A stretch of DNA of 64,000 nt from Nocardiopsis algeriensis (GTDB lineage Bacteria; Actinomycetota; Actinomycetes; Streptosporangiales; Streptosporangiaceae): positions 62,001 through 126,000 of the forward strand of contig NZ_JACHJO010000007.1 of the NCBI RefSeq assembly GCF_014203695.1, given 5' to 3'. Both the position numbers and the translations under genes were made by a program. Below the pieces are notes generated by a model that did no database searches, had not been told where the DNA came from, and was given only the letters and a program-made list of their open reading frames with translations. Shown here piece after piece: positions 59,427 to 64,000 of this stretch (the first letter of the stretch is position 1; each line of letters begins with the position of its first letter).

Positions 59427-62400
59427 CTAGCAATACGAACACCCCCAAATATCGATATCAACCGGCATTTTGACCATATCTCCCTTCCTGAAGAAGGGTT
59501 CCATCTTTGTGGTATTCAATTTTGCCCCAATGCTCTCCAGAGCAGGATAACCTGCTTGCTGATTCCCCGAAATAGTCGGCCTAGTCCCCGTCTTCACCTC
59601 GATAGCCCTCCATTGTCCATTGGAAGCCCTGGCCACAAAATCCGCACGGAACGTCAGACCCGACCTGTCAAGGAAGTTTACCTCCGAAAAAATGGGGCTA
59701 AACCCTTCAGATTCAAGGCGCCTGCGTGTTGCAAACTCACCTATATCACCATGGTCTATGCCGCTCACGGGGCACTTGGAGTTGTGGCTAAGGACGTCCA
59801 GCGACCCTGAAGCCGCATAGTAGGTGTGGAGATCCTCAACGGTCAGGTTGTGGACCATGGCCGGCTCGCTGGTGGCATCGACCGCCGTGACCTGCACCCA
59901 CGTGCCCGCAGAGGTCTGCAGCCATATCCCGGGGGCCAGGTCGATCGCGTTCACCCACAAGCCCAGTTCGGGGGCCCAGAACGGGTGTTCGTCGGTCGCC
60001 ACGATCACATCACCGACCGCCACCGGACCGGGAACCTCCGACGCGCTCTCCGATCCCGCCGACTCGCCGTCCTCCGGCGCCTCACGCCCCGTGGTGGCGT
60101 CCACGGTGATCTCCACCAGGGTCTTCTCACCCTCGCCCACGATGGTCGCCACCACCGTGCGCTCGCCCTGCTCGCCCGTCTCCGGGTCGGTGGCCAGGAC
60201 GCGGTCGCCGACCCGGACCTTCTCGATCGCCCTGGTGGAACCGTCGGCCATCACCACACCCGTGCCGGGAACGAAGCTGTTGCAACTGCTCCGGCCACTG
60301 GAGCTGCCCGTGGTCGTGGGCCGCGACACCGGGGTCGCAACCGGGGGTTTGGGCGGTGTAGGTCTCGGTTTGGGTGCGACGCGGATCGCGTTCGCCGCGC
60401 CTGCGCGAATGCCCGAACCTCCGGTCCAGGCTGAAATGCGGCTGGCCGCCGCTCCGCCGATCCGTGCACCGATCGCACCACCGATCGCGCCGGTGGCAGC
60501 TCCGATGAAGGCCGAGGAGGCTGCGCCTCTCCAGGACCACTGGTTACGCGGTGTACTCATCCCGTACTGGACCAGCGAGGCGACCGCGCCCGAGAGTGCA
60601 GCGCACCCCAGTGCGCCTGCACCACCGGTCAGGGCGGTGCAGCCCACGCCCACGGCGATGCCCACACCCACCGAGACGATGGTGCTCTTGTTCTTCTTGA
60701 CCCACGTCTTGGCCTTGTTGTAGCCCGACTTGACCTTGTTCTTGACTTTGTTGTAGCCGGACTTGACCTTGTTCTTGATCTTGTTGAGGAACAGGCCCGA
60801 GGGGTCGTCGAAGGTCACCGGGCTGTTGTTGGCGTAGGCGTATCCGTTGAGCTGCAGCGGATCGCTCAGGTCCATGACCGGGTCGGGCGAGACGAAGCGG
60901 CCCAGCGCCGGGTCGTACTCGCGCGCACCCACCAGGACCAGACCGGTGGAGCGGTCCACCGTCTTGCCCAGGAAGCCCTTGTCGTCGGGCCAGTCCTGGC
61001 CCGAGCCGCCGCGTTCCTCACCGAAGGGGGTCAGGTAGCGGCGGACGAACACCTCGGAGGCGGCGTCCATGGCCACCTGGCCGGTGCCCTGATGGTCGGA
61101 GGCCAGCAGCTCCACGCCGCCGGGGGTGCGCAGCGCCACGGTCTGGCCGGCGTGGTCGTAGTAGCGGGTGGCCTCGACCTGGCCGGTGAGCTTGTCGGCG
61201 CGCAGTTCCATGCCCGGCAGGTAGAGGGTGTCGTCCTGCGGGGTGGAGCGCATCAGGCGCTCGCCGTCGGCACTGTAGACGAACGATGTGGTGCCGTCGC
61301 CGCCGACGACACTGTCCAGGCGCCCCTCGGGGTTCCAGTCCAGCTCCTGGCGGTCGCCCGCGTGATCGCGGACGACCGTGTTGCCGGCCGCGTCGTACTC
61401 GTAGGTCGAGAGCCGGTCCCCCTGCGGGGTCTGCTCGACCACCTGGCGGACGGTGTTGGGCTGCCCCTCGCCCTGTTCCGGGTAGGAGTAGGTGCGCACG
61501 ACGTCGGTTGAGGTTCCGGTCGTGTCGTGCAGGACCTCGCTCAGGCGGTTGCCGGCCGCGTCGTACTCGTAGCTGTGCCAGTAGGCGTCGGGCCCGCCCA
61601 CGGTGTGGGCGGAGGGCGCCGACTCACAGGCCGAGGAGCCGACCTGCGGCACCGTCCAGGCCTCGGTGAGCTGGAGCAGACCGTCATAGGCGAAGCACTG
61701 CGTGTGCTCGTCGCCGCTGCCTGGGGAGTCGGAGATGGACAGGATGTTGCCGGCGTCGTCGTAGTCGTACCTGGTGTCGAGCAGCGGTCCGCTGCCGCCC
61801 TGGCGGTCCACCCGGGTGCCGAGCAGGCGGTAGGTGCCCTTCTCGTACTCGTGGGTGATCCAGGCCTTGGGTCCGCCGGCCCTCAGCTCGATCTGCATGG
61901 GCAGGCCGAGCTGGTTGTAGTCCGTCCTGGTGACGTAGGAGGACCTGCCGTCCAGCGTGGTGGGCCGACCGAGGTCGTCGTAGCCGATGGTCAGCGCCTC
62001 GGCCGGAAGTCCGCCGGCGGCGGGCATACCCGTGCCCTGCACGCTGCCGTCGATGTTGTAGCTGATGGAGAACTCGTAGTTGCCGGCCAGGGCCCCTTGG
62101 GATGCGGGGATCCCGTAGAGGATGTTGGTGGGGCGGTAGAGCCGGTCCTGCCCGGTGATCCCGATGCGGAAGTCGCCGTCGGGGGTGTGCCGGGTCTGGA
62201 GGAACAGCTGCCCCTTGAACCTGGTGTCGTACTGGTAGGAGGACAGCTTGGTGCCCTGTCCGGGCTCGCCCTCCCAGGTCTCCAGGACACGTCCGAGGTC
62301 GTCGTAGACGTAGGAGAGCGTGTTCCCGTCGGCGTCGGTCGTGGAGACCAGCTGGTCGAGGTCGTCGTAGACGCTGGTGCTGGTGCCGGTGTCAGGGTCC

Positions 62401-64000
62401 TGGACCGAGATCTGGCGACCGCGGTGGTCGTACTCGTAGCGCCACTCACCGCCGGCTGGGGTGGTCACCGACTCCAGGTGACCGCTGGGGGTGTAGGTGT
62501 AGCGGGTGGAGACGTAGTCGCCGGTGGGGGTGTCCCCCTTGTACTGGCGCTGCTCCACCTTCTGTCCGCGTGCGTTGTGGACGACCGTGGTCGGAACCCC
62601 GCCCTCGGGCGGCGTCGTGGAGACGCGGTCGCCCTCGTGGGCGATCTCGGTGCGCCACACCTCGTCGCCGGCGACGCGTTCGATGCCTGCGATGAGGCGG
62701 CCCGCGCCGTCGTACTCGTAGACGGTCTGGGAGGGGACGTCGCCGTTGCGGACGACGAGGAGTTCCCCGCTGGGCTCGCCCAGGGCGTAGTAGGCCGTGT
62801 TGGTCTTGGCGACCTCGCCGATGCCGTTGTGGAAGGTGTCGGCGACCAGGCGTCCGCCGTCGGGCCCGGGTGCCTGGACCTGCCTCTCGCGCAGGAAGCC
62901 GTCGTAGATCTGGTAGGCGGTGTCGTAGGAGCCGTCGTTGCGCAGGGTCTGGGTGGAGACTGACACCGGGGCGTCGTCGGTCATCGTGTACCCGAACTTC
63001 GTGTTCGGGGTCATGTCCCGGTCCTTGGGCCGGTCGGGGTACCAGACCGCGGTCGTACGCCCCAGCGCGTCGTGGGTGGCGTCCGTCCTGCGTCCGTTGG
63101 CGTCGATCTCGGCGTACACCAGGCCGCGGGCGGGGTCGACGTGGGTGACGGTGGTGTGCCCCAGGGCGTTGGTCGCGGAGACCTCGGTGACCAGGCCGTT
63201 CTCGAAGGTGTATTCGGTTGCCTCGGTGACCAGGCCCTCGGCGTCGGCGACCTCCGTGACCATGCCGTACTTGTCGTAGGCTGCGGTCTGAACGGTGCTG
63301 TAGCGGCGGCTGCCGTCGTCGGCGAGGCCGTTGAACTCCTCCACGGTGGTGACGTCGCCCTTGGTGGGCGCCTTGCCGAAGCCTCCGCCGTCGTAGTGGC
63401 GCCGCACATCGGAGATCAGGTCGTCGGCGCCGGCGGTCTCCGAGCAGCGAACCGACACGCTCTCCACGCGGGAGATGTGCACGAACATGTGCGCGCCGGT
63501 GTTGTCGGCGTAGGTGGTGCGCGTGCACACGTCGTCGTCGGAGGTGGAGACGTCGCCCAGGTCGTCCACCTGCTCGACACGCCCGTTGCGGGTGTCGAAC
63601 GTGGTGGTGGTGCGGGTCTCCTGCCAGCTGCCGTCGGCCAGGGCGGTGAAGCTGCGCTCGGTCCTGGTGTTGGTGAGCGCGGCGTGTACGGTGCCCCAGC
63701 TCTCCGTGCGGGTGGCGGTCACGTGCCGCCAGGGTTCGGAGACGGTCTTGTCGACGATCTCGTCGCCGTCGTAGGTGATCTCCTCCAGCTGGTGCCCTGA
63801 CAGCTGGTCGTGGTCGGTGTACTCCTTGCCGGTGGAGTCGGTGACCGTGGCCGAGACGGTGCCGCCGCCGGCCTTCTCGCCGCCGTGCAGGCCCCGCATG
63901 AACGTGTGGTCGGTGCGGGTGGGCATGTCCTGGCCGTCGCCGGTGCGGACGCGGACGGTCTCGTAGCCGCGCCACTGGCCCCAGGTGAGGTACTTCTTGT
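59427..64000 (-). CDS. Rhs/YD-repeat polymorphic toxin with Hint domain and PD-(D/E)xK-like nuclease tip (5' end outside window)
   Basis: About 1520 residues are visible and the frame continues past the right edge, so the N-terminus is missing. Most of it is YD/Rhs repeats (YEYDHRGRQISVQDP, YDDLDQLVSTTDADGNTLSY). The Rhs core end is GLVLVGAREYDPALGRFVSP and GYAYANNSPVTFDDPSGLF. Then come a Lys-rich duplicated stretch (KNKVKSGYNKVKNKVKSGYN), hydrophobic glycine-rich segments, and a Hint-type pretoxin domain (CNSFVPGTGVVMADGSTRAI to LHTYYAASGSLDVLSHN) likely to cut the tip free. The last ~120 residues have TFRADFVARASNGQWRAIEV followed by KTG, an Asp...ExK pattern of restriction-like nucleases. 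The tip is of lower GC than the body. The target is presumably DNA of competing cells. Confidence 0.88.
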   Translation of the reverse strand, partial: KKYLTWGQWRGYETVRVRTGDGQDMPTRTDHTFMRGLHGGEKAGGGTVSATVTDSTGKEYTDHDQLSGHQLEEITYDGDEIVDKTVSEPWRHVTATRTESWGTVHAALTNTRTERSFTALADGSWQETRTTTTFDTRNGRVEQVDDLGDVSTSDDDVCTRTTYADNTGAHMFVHISRVESVSVRCSETAGADDLISDVRRHYDGGGFGKAPTKGDVTTVEEFNGLADDGSRRYSTVQTAAYDKYGMVTEVADAEGLVTEATEYTFENGLVTEVSATNALGHTTVTHVDPARGLVYAEIDANGRRTDATHDALGRTTAVWYPDRPKDRDMTPNTKFGYTMTDDAPVSVSTQTLRNDGSYDTAYQIYDGFLRERQVQAPGPDGGRLVADTFHNGIGEVAKTNTAYYALGEPSGELLVVRNGDVPSQTVYEYDGAGRLIAGIERVAGDEVWRTEIAHEGDRVSTTPPEGGVPTTVVHNARGQKVEQRQYKGDTPTGDYVSTRYTYTPSGHLESVTTPAGGEWRYEYDHRGRQISVQDPDTGTSTSVYDDLDQLVSTTDADGNTLSYVYDDLGRVLETWEGEPGQGTKLSSYQYDTRFKGQLFLQTRHTPDGDFRIGITGQDRLYRPTNILYGIPASQGALAGNYEFSISYNIDGSVQGTGMPAAGGLPAEALTIGYDDLGRPTTLDGRSSYVTRTDYNQLGLPMQIELRAGGPKAWITHEYEKGTYRLLGTRVDRQGGSGPLLDTRYDYDDAGNILSISDSPGSGDEHTQCFAYDGLLQLTEAWTVPQVGSSACESAPSAHTVGGPDAYWHSYEYDAAGNRLSEVLHDTTGTSTDVVRTYSYPEQGEGQPNTVRQVVEQTPQGDRLSTYEYDAAGNTVVRDHAGDRQELDWNPEGRLDSVVGGDGTTSFVYSADGERLMRSTPQDDTLYLPGMELRADKLTGQVEATRYYDHAGQTVALRTPGGVELLASDHQGTGQVAMDAASEVFVRRYLTPFGEERGGSGQDWPDDKGFLGKTVDRSTGLVLVGAREYDPALGRFVSPDPVMDLSDPLQLNGYAYANNSPVTFDDPSGLFLNKIKNKVKSGYNKVKNKVKSGYNKAKTWVKKNKSTIVSVGVGIAVGVGCTALTGGAGALGCAALSGAVASLVQYGMSTPRNQWSWRGAASSAFIGAATGAIGGAIGARIGGAAASRISAWTGGSGIRAGAANAIRVAPKPRPTPPKPPVATPVSRPTTTGSSSGRSSCNSFVPGTGVVMADGSTRAIEKVRVGDRVLATDPETGEQGERTVVATIVGEGEKTLVEITVDATTGREAPEDGESAGSESASEVPGPVAVGDVIVATDEHPFWAPELGLWVNAIDLAPGIWLQTSAGTWVQVTAVDATSEPAMVHNLTVEDLHTYYAASGSLDVLSHNSKCPVSGIDHGDIGEFATRRRLESEGFSPIFSEVNFLDRSGLTFRADFVARASNGQWRAIEVKTGTRPTISGNQQAGYPALESIGAKLNTTKMEPFFRKGDMVKMPVDIDIWGCSYC

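Noticed and set aside
1-64000. tRNA, rRNA or riboswitch genes
   Set aside because: No cloverleaf, rRNA segment or known riboswitch core was recognised by eye. A covariance-model scan could still find a small RNA.

Overview
The window comes from a high-GC actinomycete. Gene style (Scr1/DUF5753 + DUF397 pairs, RsbW-like ATPase, SpoIIE phosphatase, type I-E CRISPR repeat, F420-dependent enzyme) suggests a Nocardiopsidaceae- or Streptosporangiales-like genome, but no rRNA is present to confirm this. No tRNA or rRNA gene was seen.

Left part (1-12.7 kb): a membrane protein, a Tat-exported alginate-lyase-like protein, a peptidoglycan amidase with four C-terminal repeats, a spermidine-synthase-like methyltransferase, a GAF/SpoIIE phosphatase and a secreted DNRLRE protein. 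These are followed by a four-repeat type I-E CRISPR array without cas genes and a small regulatory set (RsbW-like ATPase, XRE/DUF5753 regulator, DUF397 protein).

12.8-18.4 kb is a decayed region: a pentapeptide gene with an in-frame stop, an IS3-family element itself split by an IS5-family element, a kinase cut by the IS3 end, a nucleoside hydrolase with a frameshift and a nonsense codon, and the frameshifted C-terminal end of a type I restriction subunit HsdR.

18.7-48.9 kb is a biosynthetic gene cluster for a glycosylated pyrrolobenzodiazepine (PBD), closest in logic to sibiromycin. Tryptophan is turned into a methylated 3-hydroxyanthranilate (dioxygenase, formamidase, kynurenine 3-monooxygenase, C-methyltransferase, kynureninase). 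Tyrosine is turned into an alkylproline-type unit (tyrosine 3-hydroxylase, L-DOPA dioxygenase, gamma-glutamyltransferase-like enzyme, C-methyltransferase, PhzF-like isomerase, F420 reductase). Two NRPS proteins (A-T and C-A-T-reductase) join the halves. RmlA, RmlB, an epimerase, an aminotransferase, a sugar C-methyltransferase, a putative N-methyltransferase and a glycosyltransferase add a branched aminosugar. A UvrA-like protein is the likely self-resistance factor. An NmrA-like protein and an orphan OmpR-type regulator follow at 49.3-51.2 kb.

Right part (51.9-64 kb): a lipoprotein, an internally deleted DUF262 gene, a CNNM/HlyC-type membrane protein, a tandem universal stress protein, an ArsR-GNAT fusion divergent from a flavoprotein, and a large Rhs/YD-repeat toxin with a Hint domain and a PD-(D/E)xK-like nuclease tip, followed by a likely immunity gene. 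The Rhs gene runs off the right edge.

The most unusual observation is that CRISPR spacer 2 matches 31 of 32 bases of the UvrA-like resistance gene inside this same PBD cluster. The single difference is a synonymous third-codon position.
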